Shown here: piece by piece, positions 1-7,676 of the stretch
Position numbering within the stretch: the stretch's first letter is position 1
How the letters are laid out: every line of letters begins with the position of its first letter
Source: Paludibacter propionicigenes WB4
GTDB lineage: Bacteria > Bacteroidota > Bacteroidia > Bacteroidales > Paludibacteraceae
Assembly (NCBI RefSeq): GCF_000183135.1
Contig: NC_014734.1
Span: 2,046,001-2,110,000, forward strand
DNA length: 64,000 nt
Direction: 5' to 3'
Notes under the pieces: generated by a model
Seen by the model: only the letters and a program-made list of their open reading frames with translations
What the model was told of the DNA's origin: nothing
Database searches by the model: none
Made by a program: the position numbers and the translations under genes

Positions 1-605
1 GTGGTCGTGAATTTGCCGGTTCAGATACTTTAGCAACTTCTTATGCATTGGCTTGTGCTATTCGCAAAATAGGAAAAGTTGATTTAATTGTTTGCGGTCG
101 TCAGGCTATCGATGGTGACACTGCTCAGGTTGGACCACAAGTTGCAGAAAAGCTGGGTTTACCTCAAATTACCTATGCAGAAGAAATTCTCGATCTATCA
201 AATAATAAAATTACCGTAAAACGTCGTTTGGAACGTGGAGTAGAGGTAGTAAAAGGTTCTTTGCCAATGCTGGTAACCGTAAACGGGTCTGCGGCTAACT
301 GTCGTCCTCGCCACGCTAAACTCACTCTCAAATACAAACATGCTGCAACCCCTTCTGAAAAACAAGAAGCCGGTTCTGATTATACCGATTTGTATGACTC
401 ACATCCATACCTGAATATCACTGAATGGGGTGTGAACGACATTGAGCACGATATTCAATGGCTAGGACTTACTGGTTCGCCAACCAAAGTAAAACAAATC
501 GAAAATGTAGTATTTACAGCAAAAGAAAGCAAACGCCTGACTGCTGCCGATACCGAAATAGAAGATTTGATGAAAGAATTAATTGCTAACCATACGATAG
601 GATAA
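1..605 (+). CDS. etfB: Electron transfer flavoprotein beta subunit (5' end outside window)
   Basis: This is the C-terminal part of EtfB, the AMP-binding small subunit of the heterodimeric electron transfer flavoprotein, which takes electrons from acyl-CoA dehydrogenases in the cytoplasm. The reading frame is open from base 3 and the gene begins upstream of the window. The visible start of the fragment carries the family signature AGSDTLATSYALA, followed by VCGRQAIDGDTAQVGPQ, which contributes to nucleotide binding. The stop is 6 bases before etfA, so the two subunits are co-transcribed and probably translationally coupled. An acyl-CoA dehydrogenase follows, which names the likely electron donor. 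Roughly 200 codons are present of a family length near 260-290. Identification is secure; the partner dehydrogenase is inferred from adjacency. Confidence 0.95.
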   Translation, partial: GREFAGSDTLATSYALACAIRKIGKVDLIVCGRQAIDGDTAQVGPQVAEKLGLPQITYAEEILDLSNNKITVKRRLERGVEVVKGSLPMLVTVNGSAANCRPRHAKLTLKYKHAATPSEKQEAGSDYTDLYDSHPYLNITEWGVNDIEHDIQWLGLTGSPTKVKQIENVVFTAKESKRLTAADTEIEDLMKELIANHTIG

Positions 606-611
606 TTTACC

Positions 612-1631
612 ATGAACAATATATTTGTATATCTTGAAATTGAAGATGGAATTGTAGGCGATGTTAGCCTGGAATTGCTAACCAAAGGTCGCAGTCTGGC
701 CAAACAACTGAATTGTAAATTAGAAGCTGTAGCAGCCGGTCATGAACTGGATGGTATTGGAGCTCAGGTTTTTCCATACGGGGTTGACATATTGCACCTT
801 GCCGACGACAAACGTTTGAGCCCATATACCTCACTGCCACACACATCTTTATTGGTAAATCTTTTTAAAGAAGAAAAACCGCAAATTGCTTTAATGGGAG
901 CTACTTCCATTGGTCGTGACTTAGGTCCTCGTGTTTCTTCAGCCTTGTTTAGCGGTTTAACTGCCGACTGTACTTCGCTTGAAATTGGAACTTATGAAGA
1001 CAAAAAGGCTGGAAAAGTATATGAAAATTTGCTTTACCAGATTCGTCCTGCTTTTGGTGGAAACATTGTTGCCACTATCGTAAACCCTGACTGCCGCCCG
1101 CAAATGGCAACAGTGCGCGAGGGAGTAATGAAGAAAGAAATCAAAGATCCTAAATTTGTAGGTAAAACCCGCAAACTGGACGTTTCTAAATATGTAGCCG
1201 ATACTGATTTTGTGATTGAGGTGATTGAACGTCACATGGAAAAATCAAAATTAAATATCAAAGGTTCTCCAATTATTGTTTCCGGAGGTTACGGAGTAGG
1301 AAGTGCCGAAAATTTCAAATTATTACACGAGTTAGCTGCTACATTAGGTGGCGAAGTTGGAGCTTCACGTGCAGCAGTTGATGCAGGATTCTCGGAACAT
1401 GAACGTCAAATCGGTCAGACCGGAACCACCGTTCGTCCTAAACTGTACATTGCTTGCGGTATTTCTGGTCAAATCCAGCACATTGCCGGTATGCAGGAAA
1501 GTGCCATGATTATAGCCATAAACAACGATCCTAAAGCACCAATCAACGCAATTGCCGACTATGTAATTACAGGAACAGTAGAAGAAGTACTTCCAAAAAT
1601 GATTAAGTATTACAAAAAGAACTCGAAATAA
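612..1631 (+). CDS. etfA: Electron transfer flavoprotein alpha subunit
   Basis: EtfA is the FAD-carrying large subunit of the electron transfer flavoprotein. The 339-residue length is normal. The C-terminal FAD domain is clear: GASRAAVDAG near residue 250, then QIGQTG, then LYIACGISGQIQHIAGM and a late ADYVITG segment, all typical of ETF alpha. The N-terminal half is the Rossmann-like domain that packs against EtfB. The ATG lies 6 bases after the etfB stop. Its own stop is followed after a single base by the ATG of the acyl-CoA dehydrogenase, so the three genes form a tight operon. No internal promoter is visible. Whether this is an ordinary or an electron-bifurcating ETF cannot be settled by eye. 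Confidence 0.96.
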   Translation: MNNIFVYLEIEDGIVGDVSLELLTKGRSLAKQLNCKLEAVAAGHELDGIGAQVFPYGVDILHLADDKRLSPYTSLPHTSLLVNLFKEEKPQIALMGATSIGRDLGPRVSSALFSGLTADCTSLEIGTYEDKKAGKVYENLLYQIRPAFGGNIVATIVNPDCRPQMATVREGVMKKEIKDPKFVGKTRKLDVSKYVADTDFVIEVIERHMEKSKLNIKGSPIIVSGGYGVGSAENFKLLHELAATLGGEVGASRAAVDAGFSEHERQIGQTGTTVRPKLYIACGISGQIQHIAGMQESAMIIAINNDPKAPINAIADYVITGTVEEVLPKMIKYYKKNSK

Positions 1632-1632
1632 C

Positions 1633-3345
1633 ATGAACTTTTTTAACGACAATCCCGCAATAAAATTTCAACTGTCTCATCCATTGATGACAAAAATAGT
1701 TGCCCTCAAGGAGCGCAATTTTGTTGAAAAAGATAAATATGATTATGCATCCCGCGATTTTGAGGATGCAATTGACAACTACGAAAAAGTACTTGAAATT
1801 ATCGGGGAAGTTTGTGGTGAAATTATTGCTCCTAATGCTGAGAGCGTTGACCATGATGGTCCTGAAGTTATCAACAGCCGTGTAAAATACGCTCGCGGAA
1901 CACAGGAAAACCACGATGCACTGACTCAGGCTGGTGTTTATGGTATTACTTTACCTCGTCAGTATGGCGGTTTAAATTTCCCAATGGTGGCTTATGTTAT
2001 GTCGGGCGAAATGGTTTCGCGCGCCGATGCCGGATTTGCCAATATCTGGGGACTTCAGGACTGTGCCGAAACAATTTCTGAATTTGCCTCAGATGAGATA
2101 AAAGCTGAATTTCTTCCTCGGGTAGCCGAAGGAGCTACTTGCTCGATGGACCTTACAGAGCCCGATGCAGGATCTGATTTACAAGCCGTGCAATTGAAAG
2201 CCACTTATAACGAAAACGACGGACTGTGGTATCTGAACGGAGTAAAACGCTTTATTACCAACGGAGATGCTCAAATTAAACTTGTTTTAGCCCGTTCGGA
2301 AGAAGGCACCAGCGATGGTCGTGGACTTTCGTACTTTGTGGCCGAAAACAAACATGATAACACTGTTTTGGTACGTCGTATCGAAAACAAACTGGGTATC
2401 AAAGGATCTCCAACTTGCGAACTTGTATTCAACAATACACCTGCAAAACTGGTTGGAACACGTCGTTTAGGACTTATCAAATACGTAATGTCTTTGATGA
2501 ATGGCGCTCGTTTGGGCATCGGTGCTCAGTCTGTGGGACTTTCGGCAGCTGCATACAACGAGGCATTGGCTTACGCCCGTGATCGTCGTCAGTTCGGTAA
2601 AGCCATTATTGAATTCCCAGCTGTATTTGAAATGGTATCAATTATCAAGGCTAAACTTGATGCTTCTCGTGCTCTACTTTACGAAACAACACGCTTTGTA
2701 GATATTTATAAAGCTTACGAGGCTATAGAAAATGAAAGAAAGCTTGAAGCTGACGAAAAAGCTGACTATAAGGAATATTCTAAACTGGCCGATGCATTGA
2801 CTCCTATGCTCAAGATGTTTACCAGCGAATATGCCAACCAAAATGCTTACGACTGTATTCAGGTTCACGGAGGTTCAGGCTTTATGAAAGATTATGCCTG
2901 CGAACGCTTATTCCGTGATGCCCGTATCATGACAATCTACGAAGGAACTTCTCAATTGCAGGTAGTGGCTGCTATCCGTCACGTAACGACAGGCAATTAC
3001 CTGAAAATAATTCGTGATTATGATGCTCAACCTATCAAACCAGAATTTACATCGTTCCGCAAACGCTTGCAGATTATGACCAACCTGTATGCTAACGCGG
3101 TTGCACGTGTAACCGAAGCTAAAAATCAGGAATATCTGGATTTTCAAGCTCGTCGTCTGGTAGAAATGGCAGGACACATCGTTATGAGTTACCTGTTAAT
3201 CATTGATGCTTCGCGCGATACCGAAGATTTGTTCCGTAAATCTGCGGAGGTTTACCTGAATTATGGCGAAGTAGAAGTGCGCAGACATGCTGCATTTATC
3301 AAAACATTTGATGTTGAAAATGTTGATGTTTATAAAGTAGTTTAA
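1633..3345 (+). CDS. Acyl-CoA dehydrogenase family protein with C-terminal extension
   Basis: A 570-residue FAD-dependent acyl-CoA dehydrogenase, which introduces the alpha-beta double bond into acyl-CoA and passes electrons to ETF. The first family signature, LTEPDAGSDLQA, lies near residues 174-185. The catalytic-base region IYEGTSQLQ near residues 435-443 keeps the glutamate (about E437) used by short- and medium-chain enzymes. Typical family members have about 380-400 residues; here an insertion around 355-395 and about 100 extra C-terminal helical residues make it resemble the longer group often seen in Bacteroidetes. The gene starts one base after etfA and ends before a strong hairpin at 3366-3404. 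The acyl substrate cannot be told from sequence. Confidence 0.9.
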   Translation: MNFFNDNPAIKFQLSHPLMTKIVALKERNFVEKDKYDYASRDFEDAIDNYEKVLEIIGEVCGEIIAPNAESVDHDGPEVINSRVKYARGTQENHDALTQAGVYGITLPRQYGGLNFPMVAYVMSGEMVSRADAGFANIWGLQDCAETISEFASDEIKAEFLPRVAEGATCSMDLTEPDAGSDLQAVQLKATYNENDGLWYLNGVKRFITNGDAQIKLVLARSEEGTSDGRGLSYFVAENKHDNTVLVRRIENKLGIKGSPTCELVFNNTPAKLVGTRRLGLIKYVMSLMNGARLGIGAQSVGLSAAAYNEALAYARDRRQFGKAIIEFPAVFEMVSIIKAKLDASRALLYETTRFVDIYKAYEAIENERKLEADEKADYKEYSKLADALTPMLKMFTSEYANQNAYDCIQVHGGSGFMKDYACERLFRDARIMTIYEGTSQLQVVAAIRHVTTGNYLKIIRDYDAQPIKPEFTSFRKRLQIMTNLYANAVARVTEAKNQEYLDFQARRLVEMAGHIVMSYLLIIDASRDTEDLFRKSAEVYLNYGEVEVRRHAAFIKTFDVENVDVYKVV

Positions 3346-3365
3346 ACACATACAAATCCAGATAT

Positions 3366-3404
3366 AAAATGCCCCAAAGAAACAAATTTCTTTGGGGCAT
3401 TTTT
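3366..3404 (+). terminator. Rho-independent terminator of the etfBA-acyl-CoA dehydrogenase operon
   Basis: A 17-bp perfect stem (arms 3366-3382 and 3387-3403, core GCCCCAAAG/CTTTGGGGC) with a four-base loop and a T-run. It sits 20 bases after the dehydrogenase stop. Confidence 0.92.
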
Positions 3405-3490
3405 ATGTTTGACATATCAATTTCGAAAAATCAATCAAGATACTGATATATTATCAGAGGCATTGCTATAAATTCGGGAGAACAAGACAT

Positions 3491-3520
3491 AAAAAAAGCC
3501 TACCTGAACGATAGACTTTT
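3491..3520 (-). terminator. Terminator downstream of the cold-shock gene
   Basis: On the minus strand a 9-bp stem, AAAAGTCTA pairing with TAGGCTTTT through one wobble, is followed by further T residues. It lies about 30 bases after the cold-shock gene stop. Confidence 0.65.
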
Positions 3521-3550
3521 CAATGCGTGACAAAAGTCAATTAGTATATA

Positions 3551-3742
3551 CTAAATTACTTTCACATTTACTGCATTTAATCCTTTTTTGCCTTCCTGCA
3601 AATCAAATTCGACGGTATCGCCTTCACGAATTTGATCGATTAATCCAGAAATGTGTACAAAATGTTCTTTTTTTGAACCATCTTCGCTGATGAATCCAAA
3701 GCCTTTAGATTCATTGAAGAATTTAACTGTTCCTTTGCTCAT
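3551..3742 (-). CDS. Cold-shock domain protein (CspA family)
   Basis: A 63-residue single cold-shock domain, a small beta-barrel that binds single-stranded RNA and DNA and acts as an RNA chaperone. RNP1 is seen as KGFGFI at residues 13-18. RNP2 is seen as HFVHIS at residues 27-32; the usual Asp of DVFVH is replaced, giving KKEHFVH, which is a little unusual. Length and the C-terminal GLNAVNVKVI fit the family. The gene is monocistronic: it has its own -7 box at 3771-3778, a leader of about 25 bases and a terminator at 3491-3520. Cold induction cannot be judged from sequence, as many such proteins are constitutive. Confidence 0.95.
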   Translation of the reverse strand: MSKGTVKFFNESKGFGFISEDGSKKEHFVHISGLIDQIREGDTVEFDLQEGKKGLNAVNVKVI

Positions 3743-3770
3743 TGTTGATATTTATTATTTTAATGTCCTG

Positions 3771-3778
3771 CAAAGATA
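3771..3778 (-). promoter_or_regulatory. Bacteroidetes-type -7 box for the cold-shock gene
   Basis: TATCTTTG on the minus strand matches the Bacteroidetes primary-sigma -7 consensus TAnnTTTG and lies 28 bases before the start codon. No convincing -33 TTTG is seen. Confidence 0.6.
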
Positions 3779-3905
3779 ATGTTATATAATTATAAACCAC
3801 CGTTTTTTGAAAAATAATTTACAAACAAGTAAATTATTTCTTTAAATATTATTTATTCTGTTAGAAAACAGTGAAAACATCAAGCTTTCAGACACTAAAA
3901 GAATT

Positions 3906-4898
3906 TTATAAATCATGGTTAGGATAGACAATTCCACATTGATGTCTGATTTCATCCATAGCTCTGACTAATTCCAGGCTGTGCTCCAAACTCCACTTAT
4001 CACTTTGCTTTTGTTCGTTTAAAACGCAATGAACGACTTCCTGTGCTTCAAGCTCATAACCGTTCCCGTTTATTTCAAAATCAAAAATTTGCTCAACTCC
4101 TGTATCAGAAATCAGTTTCACATTACCGGGACAAAACCACATATGCTCCAGTATTATTTTTCCTTTCGTACCATGAATTTCAGCCACAACCGGCAAATCT
4201 GCCAAAAAAGAAGAATACATCACCGCCAGCTTTTCTTTTCCATAATTAAAGACATAGCTGCTATTTGTATCGCACCCCTGATCGTTCAATCCCGCAACAG
4301 CAACCATTTTATCCGGCTTGCCCAGAAGAAATAAAGACAGGAAGATATTATAGATTCCGATATCCAATGTAGTACCACCACACAGATCAATATTAAAATG
4401 TCGGTATTGCTGAGCACCACTGGAACGTATGCAAAATGACGCCTTTAAAAAGTTTACTTCTCCAATCTGACCTTCGGTTATCAGATCTTTAGCTTTAATA
4501 ATATTCGGAAGAAAACGACTCCACAGGGCTTCCATTAAAAAGAGATTTTTCTCTTTAGCCTTATCAATCATTATGTTCACCTCACGCTCATTCACCCCCA
4601 TAGGTTTCTCACAAAGCACATTCTTGTTATGATTCAAAGCCAACAGAGTATTCTCAAGATGAAGATTATGCGGTGTGCCTATGTAAATTACGTCGACGTC
4701 GATATCTTTTACGAGTTCTTCATAACTTCCATATGCCTTGGGGATATTAAACTCAGAGGCAAAACTTAACGCTGACTCTAAGTTTCTGGAACCAACAGCG
4801 CATATTTCACAGTTGTCTACAACCTGAAGCGCTGTAGCAAATTTATGCGCAATCCACCCGGTACTTAATATGCCCCATTTTATTTTTTTGTTTTCCAT
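3906..4898 (-). CDS. Gfo/Idh/MocA family NAD(P)-dependent oxidoreductase
   Basis: A 330-residue two-domain oxidoreductase. The N-terminal Rossmann fold opens with KWGILSTGWIA at residues 7-17, a variant of the GxGxxA dinucleotide loop. The catalytic lysine motif CEKPMG is at residues 96-101 with K98. The C-terminal domain starts near 125. Overall pattern (TGWIA, EKP, LWSRFLP) is closest to the dihydrodiol/xylose dehydrogenase-like branch, which oxidises sugars or related diols. It is the last gene of a probable minus-strand operon with the GNAT acetyltransferase 24 bases upstream. The substrate is unknown; no sugar-metabolism neighbours help. Confidence 0.88.
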   Translation of the reverse strand: MENKKIKWGILSTGWIAHKFATALQVVDNCEICAVGSRNLESALSFASEFNIPKAYGSYEELVKDIDVDVIYIGTPHNLHLENTLLALNHNKNVLCEKPMGVNEREVNIMIDKAKEKNLFLMEALWSRFLPNIIKAKDLITEGQIGEVNFLKASFCIRSSGAQQYRHFNIDLCGGTTLDIGIYNIFLSLFLLGKPDKMVAVAGLNDQGCDTNSSYVFNYGKEKLAVMYSSFLADLPVVAEIHGTKGKIILEHMWFCPGNVKLISDTGVEQIFDFEINGNGYELEAQEVVHCVLNEQKQSDKWSLEHSLELVRAMDEIRHQCGIVYPNHDL

Positions 4899-4922
4899 AT
4901 CTCTTTTTTTAATCTTAATACT

Positions 4923-5450
4923 TTATTCTTCGGTTGGAACTTCTGGAGTTTTAAGTAGTAACTGATAAAACGCAGCATCGAGCCATCGCCCAAATTTGTA
5001 ACCGGCTTCCTTCAGAACTCCCGTAAGAACAAATCCTTCATTCTCATGCAGCTTTATGCTAACTGTATTATCAGCATCAATAACACCTATCAACGAATGA
5101 TAATTTTGCTCCTGAGCTCTTTTTATAATATCAAGCAGCAACACTTTCCCCAATCCACGACCACGCATGTCACTACGCACATAAACCGAATGCTCAACAG
5201 TATATTTATAAGCAGGTTGCACGCGAAACATTCCATAAGTCGAAAAGCCCAATAACTTTCCATCTTGCGCAAATGCACCAACTACAGGATAATCACCTTT
5301 TATTTTATCGGCGTACCACGCATTCATTCGTTCTAAAGTACGAACCTTATATTCGTACAAAGCCGTTGAATTAAGTATTGCATCATTGAAAATGGCTAAT
5401 ATTTCTGGTAATTGGGCTTCGGTGCAGGGTTTTAATTGAAATTCTATCAT
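4923..5450 (-). CDS. GNAT family N-acetyltransferase (phosphinothricin acetyltransferase-like)
   Basis: A 175-residue GNAT enzyme that transfers an acetyl group from acetyl-CoA to an amine. The acetyl-CoA pyrophosphate loop is RGRGLGK at residues 96-102, preceded by the beta-strand EHSVYVRSDM typical of the PAT/YncA branch, whose known substrates include phosphinothricin, methionine sulfoximine and related amino-acid analogues. The C-terminal GRWLDAAFYQ segment also matches that branch. It lies between the Gfo/Idh gene (24 bases) and the broken DUF421 gene (36 bases) in the same orientation. The exact substrate is not predictable; detoxification of an amino-acid analogue is a family-based guess. 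Confidence 0.88.
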   Translation of the reverse strand: MIEFQLKPCTEAQLPEILAIFNDAILNSTALYEYKVRTLERMNAWYADKIKGDYPVVGAFAQDGKLLGFSTYGMFRVQPAYKYTVEHSVYVRSDMRGRGLGKVLLLDIIKRAQEQNYHSLIGVIDADNTVSIKLHENEGFVLTGVLKEAGYKFGRWLDAAFYQLLLKTPEVPTEE

Positions 5451-5486
5451 CTCTTTTTCTTTACAAATTATTTTTCAATCAGCAAA

Positions 5487-6013
5487 CTAACTTTCTTGTT
5501 TGGTAATGACCTTATGAGATTTTCGTCGTTTGGTAGTTCTTTTCTGATACTGATTGGAAAGGACACTGATACTTCCATCCACTTCCAGAATGGCTAAATC
5601 TACTTCCTTGACGGTGGCAACTCCATGTTCACGCACAGCCTCCATAAGCTCTTCGGATGTAATTTTCGCTTTCTTCATGTGCGATTCTATCATTTTTCCT
5701 TTATAAACAAGCATCGTCGCGTCTCCTTCAATCGCTTTATTAAACTTTGGAAACCGATACTGGAGATACTTTAAGCCGTAATTCACCACAAATAAAGTTG
5801 ATGCAGCTACCAGTCGCCCATTAGCGTCGAATCCGGTCCGACCATTGCATTTTGTACAGCGTTACTTATCAGCAAAATAAACACCAAGTCAACTACAGAG
5901 AGTTGAGCCAATTCTTTTTTCCCAAACAGCCGGATAGCAATAACAATAAAAAGATAAATTACAAAAGTACTGAATACAATTCGTACATAATTATTACTTA
6001 TTAGCTCGCTCAT
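5487..6013 (-). pseudogene. DUF421/YetF-like membrane protein interrupted by a frameshift
   Basis: Two adjacent reading frames together make one DUF421 protein. The first part (6013 down to 5807) is 68 residues with membrane segments around residues 11-28 and 40-55, plus the family stretch FGKKELAQLSVVDLVF. It ends GPDSTLMGDW then TAG. In the next frame the expected continuation NGRLVAASTLFVVNYGLKYL is present and runs on through RFPKFNKAIEGDATMLVYKG to a stop at 5487. Restoring one base near 5820-5824 joins them into a protein of about 175 residues, normal for short YetF-like proteins. It is therefore either a real single-base deletion or a sequence error. No slippery heptamer is visible at the junction. 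It sits inside the hydrolase-GNAT-oxidoreductase operon. Confidence 0.85.
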
Positions 6014-6025
6014 AACATTTCTATT

Positions 6026-6814
6026 TTATTGCAGTTTAGTAATATCAAGCCATTCTTTAATCAACTGTAAGGTCGATACTTCAGCTTCTTTACGAGGTGT
6101 ATGTCCGGCACATGGTATTTCCGAAACACGAACAGAACCCGAAATTTCTCTTTTCAACACATATAGTTGCTCCACACTCCCGAACTCATCAGACTCTCCC
6201 TGAAAAGCAAGTACCGGACATGCGATGTTCCGAAGTAAAGGTACTATTGTCCATTCAGCAAAATAATCACTTAACCATGTTTCGTGCCAAAGTCGGAAAA
6301 GCTCAGAAGTCTTAGCCCCATGATATTTGATCAGGCTTTCAAGTAAACTCGTAGTCTTTGCGCGCTCACGGGTTTCGAGCACAGCAGCTTTACCTGAATC
6401 CTCTATAAAACTATGAGCACCTTCCAGTATCAATCCCTTGACTCTGGCGGGATAAAACGATGCTGTAAGCAGTGCTATTGTAGCACCATCGCTGTGACCA
6501 TAGATAATTACATCATTGATATTCAAAGAATCAAGAATCCGAACTAACTCATGAGCCTCATCATGTAAATAAAACTCAGTACGCTGAGTCACAGCAAACG
6601 GTGAAGACTGCCCATAACCGCGTCGGTCATATAACAATGCATTGAGTCCGGTCATACCTATTAACACCTCCGGAAAATTGCCCCACATTTCCACACAGCC
6701 CCACGAGTCATGCAAAAAAACTAAAGTTGGTTTATTTCCGTTCTTTGGAAACGTATCTATTTGCCTAATAAATAGGTGATAATCTTCTTGCTGCAAATAA
6801 AAATCTTTCATCAA
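6026..6814 (-). CDS. Alpha/beta-fold hydrolase
   Basis: A 262-residue serine hydrolase of the alpha/beta fold, cytoplasmic, with no signal peptide. The oxyanion region is LVFLHDSWG at residues 31-39. The nucleophile elbow is GHSDG with S108. The acid is probably the Asp in GESDEFG, and the catalytic His is in CAGHTPRKE near the C-terminus. The strand before the elbow (ALLYDRRGYGQS) is classical. Length and motifs fit small esterases, haloperoxidase-like or C-C bond hydrolases; the substrate cannot be named. It is the first gene of a minus-strand group, 12 bases ahead of the DUF421 gene, and diverges from the sirtuin gene with a -7 box at 6838-6845. Confidence 0.88.
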   Translation of the reverse strand: MMKDFYLQQEDYHLFIRQIDTFPKNGNKPTLVFLHDSWGCVEMWGNFPEVLIGMTGLNALLYDRRGYGQSSPFAVTQRTEFYLHDEAHELVRILDSLNINDVIIYGHSDGATIALLTASFYPARVKGLILEGAHSFIEDSGKAAVLETRERAKTTSLLESLIKYHGAKTSELFRLWHETWLSDYFAEWTIVPLLRNIACPVLAFQGESDEFGSVEQLYVLKREISGSVRVSEIPCAGHTPRKEAEVSTLQLIKEWLDITKLQ

Positions 6815-6837
6815 ATCCCTTGTTAATTCCTGATTTA

Positions 6838-6845
6838 CAAATGTA
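6838..6845 (-). promoter_or_regulatory. -7 box for the hydrolase operon
   Basis: TACATTTG on the minus strand fits TAnnTTTG and lies 23 bases before the hydrolase ATG. The -33 element is not clear. Confidence 0.5.
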
Positions 6846-6886
6846 GAAAAAAAGCGTCAATTCATCACTGACTCTCAATTATTTTA

Positions 6887-6894
6887 TACCTTTG
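6887..6894 (+). promoter_or_regulatory. -7 box for the sirtuin gene
   Basis: TACCTTTG fits TAnnTTTG and lies 23 bases before the sirtuin ATG, back to back with the hydrolase promoter. Confidence 0.5.
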
Positions 6895-6917
6895 TAGGAA
6901 CTAATAAAAACGAAATA

Positions 6918-7613
6918 ATGAAAAAGCTAGTGGTGCTTACCGGTGCCGGAATGAGCGCCGAAAGTGGAATCAGCACATTCCGCGATGCAGGAGGACTTTG
7001 GGAACAACATAGAGTAGAAGATGTGGCAACTCCTCAGGGCTGGTCGCGTAATCCTGCATTAGTGTTGGACTTTTACAATCAACGGAGAAAACAGCTACTG
7101 GAATGCAAGCCCAATGCAGGTCATTTGGCATTGGCCGAACTGGAGAAAAGCTACGAAGTCCGAATCATCACTCAAAATGTAGACAATTTGCATGAACAAG
7201 CTGGAAGTAGCCATGTTTTGCACTTACATGGGGAATTAATGAAAGTTCGCTCCACCTCACCATCCGAAGAAGTATTTGAATTAGATACTGACAACTACGA
7301 AACGCATTTAGGAGATAAATGTCCTAAAGGATTTCAACTTCGTCCGCACATAGTTTGGTTCGGAGAAGCAGTACCCGAAATTGAGAACGCGATCCGCTTG
7401 ACAGAGAAAGCTGATATATTAGTGATTATCGGAACATCCATGCAAGTGTATCCGGCGGCGAGCCTGATAAATTACATTAAACCGAATACTCCTGTTTATC
7501 TTATCGACCCTCACGAAGTAAATGTATTTTCAAGTAATGTTACCGTAATAAAAAAAGGAGCTTCAGTAGGAATGAAAGAATTAAGCTCTATTCTCATAAA
7601 CGCTTCTGTCTGA
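6918..7613 (+). CDS. NAD-dependent protein deacylase (Sir2/CobB-like, SIRT5-type)
   Basis: A 231-residue sirtuin that removes acyl groups from lysines while consuming NAD. NAD-binding GAGMSAESGISTFRD is at residues 9-23, TQNVDNLHEQAG at 85-96, the catalytic His is in LHLHGEL (H104) and PHIVWFGE follows. Y53 and R56 (FYNQRR) reproduce the YxxR pair that in CobB and SIRT5 favours succinyl- and malonyl-lysine, so desuccinylase activity is likely. The usual four zinc-ribbon cysteines are absent; only two Cys occur in the whole protein, one of them in DKCPKG. The zinc-ribbon stretch (about 110-135) is replaced by an acidic segment. A single-gene unit with its own promoter and the terminator at 7625-7660. 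Confidence 0.93.
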   Translation: MKKLVVLTGAGMSAESGISTFRDAGGLWEQHRVEDVATPQGWSRNPALVLDFYNQRRKQLLECKPNAGHLALAELEKSYEVRIITQNVDNLHEQAGSSHVLHLHGELMKVRSTSPSEEVFELDTDNYETHLGDKCPKGFQLRPHIVWFGEAVPEIENAIRLTEKADILVIIGTSMQVYPAASLINYIKPNTPVYLIDPHEVNVFSSNVTVIKKGASVGMKELSSILINASV

Positions 7614-7624
7614 CAGCAGAGATC

Positions 7625-7660
7625 AAAAAAGCCCGTAACTTATAAGTCACGGGCTTTTTT
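7625..7660. terminator. Bidirectional terminator between the sirtuin and lipoprotein genes
   Basis: A near-perfect palindrome, AAAAAAGCCCGT to ACGGGCTTTTTT, with one mismatch in the inner stem. It serves the convergent genes on both sides. Confidence 0.92.
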
Positions 7661-7676
7661 GAATTATCTACCACTT

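Noticed and set aside
5800-5830. Programmed ribosomal frameshift in the DUF421 gene
   Set aside because: No slippery heptamer, stimulatory hairpin or Shine-Dalgarno-like element is visible; a simple one-base deletion explains the data.
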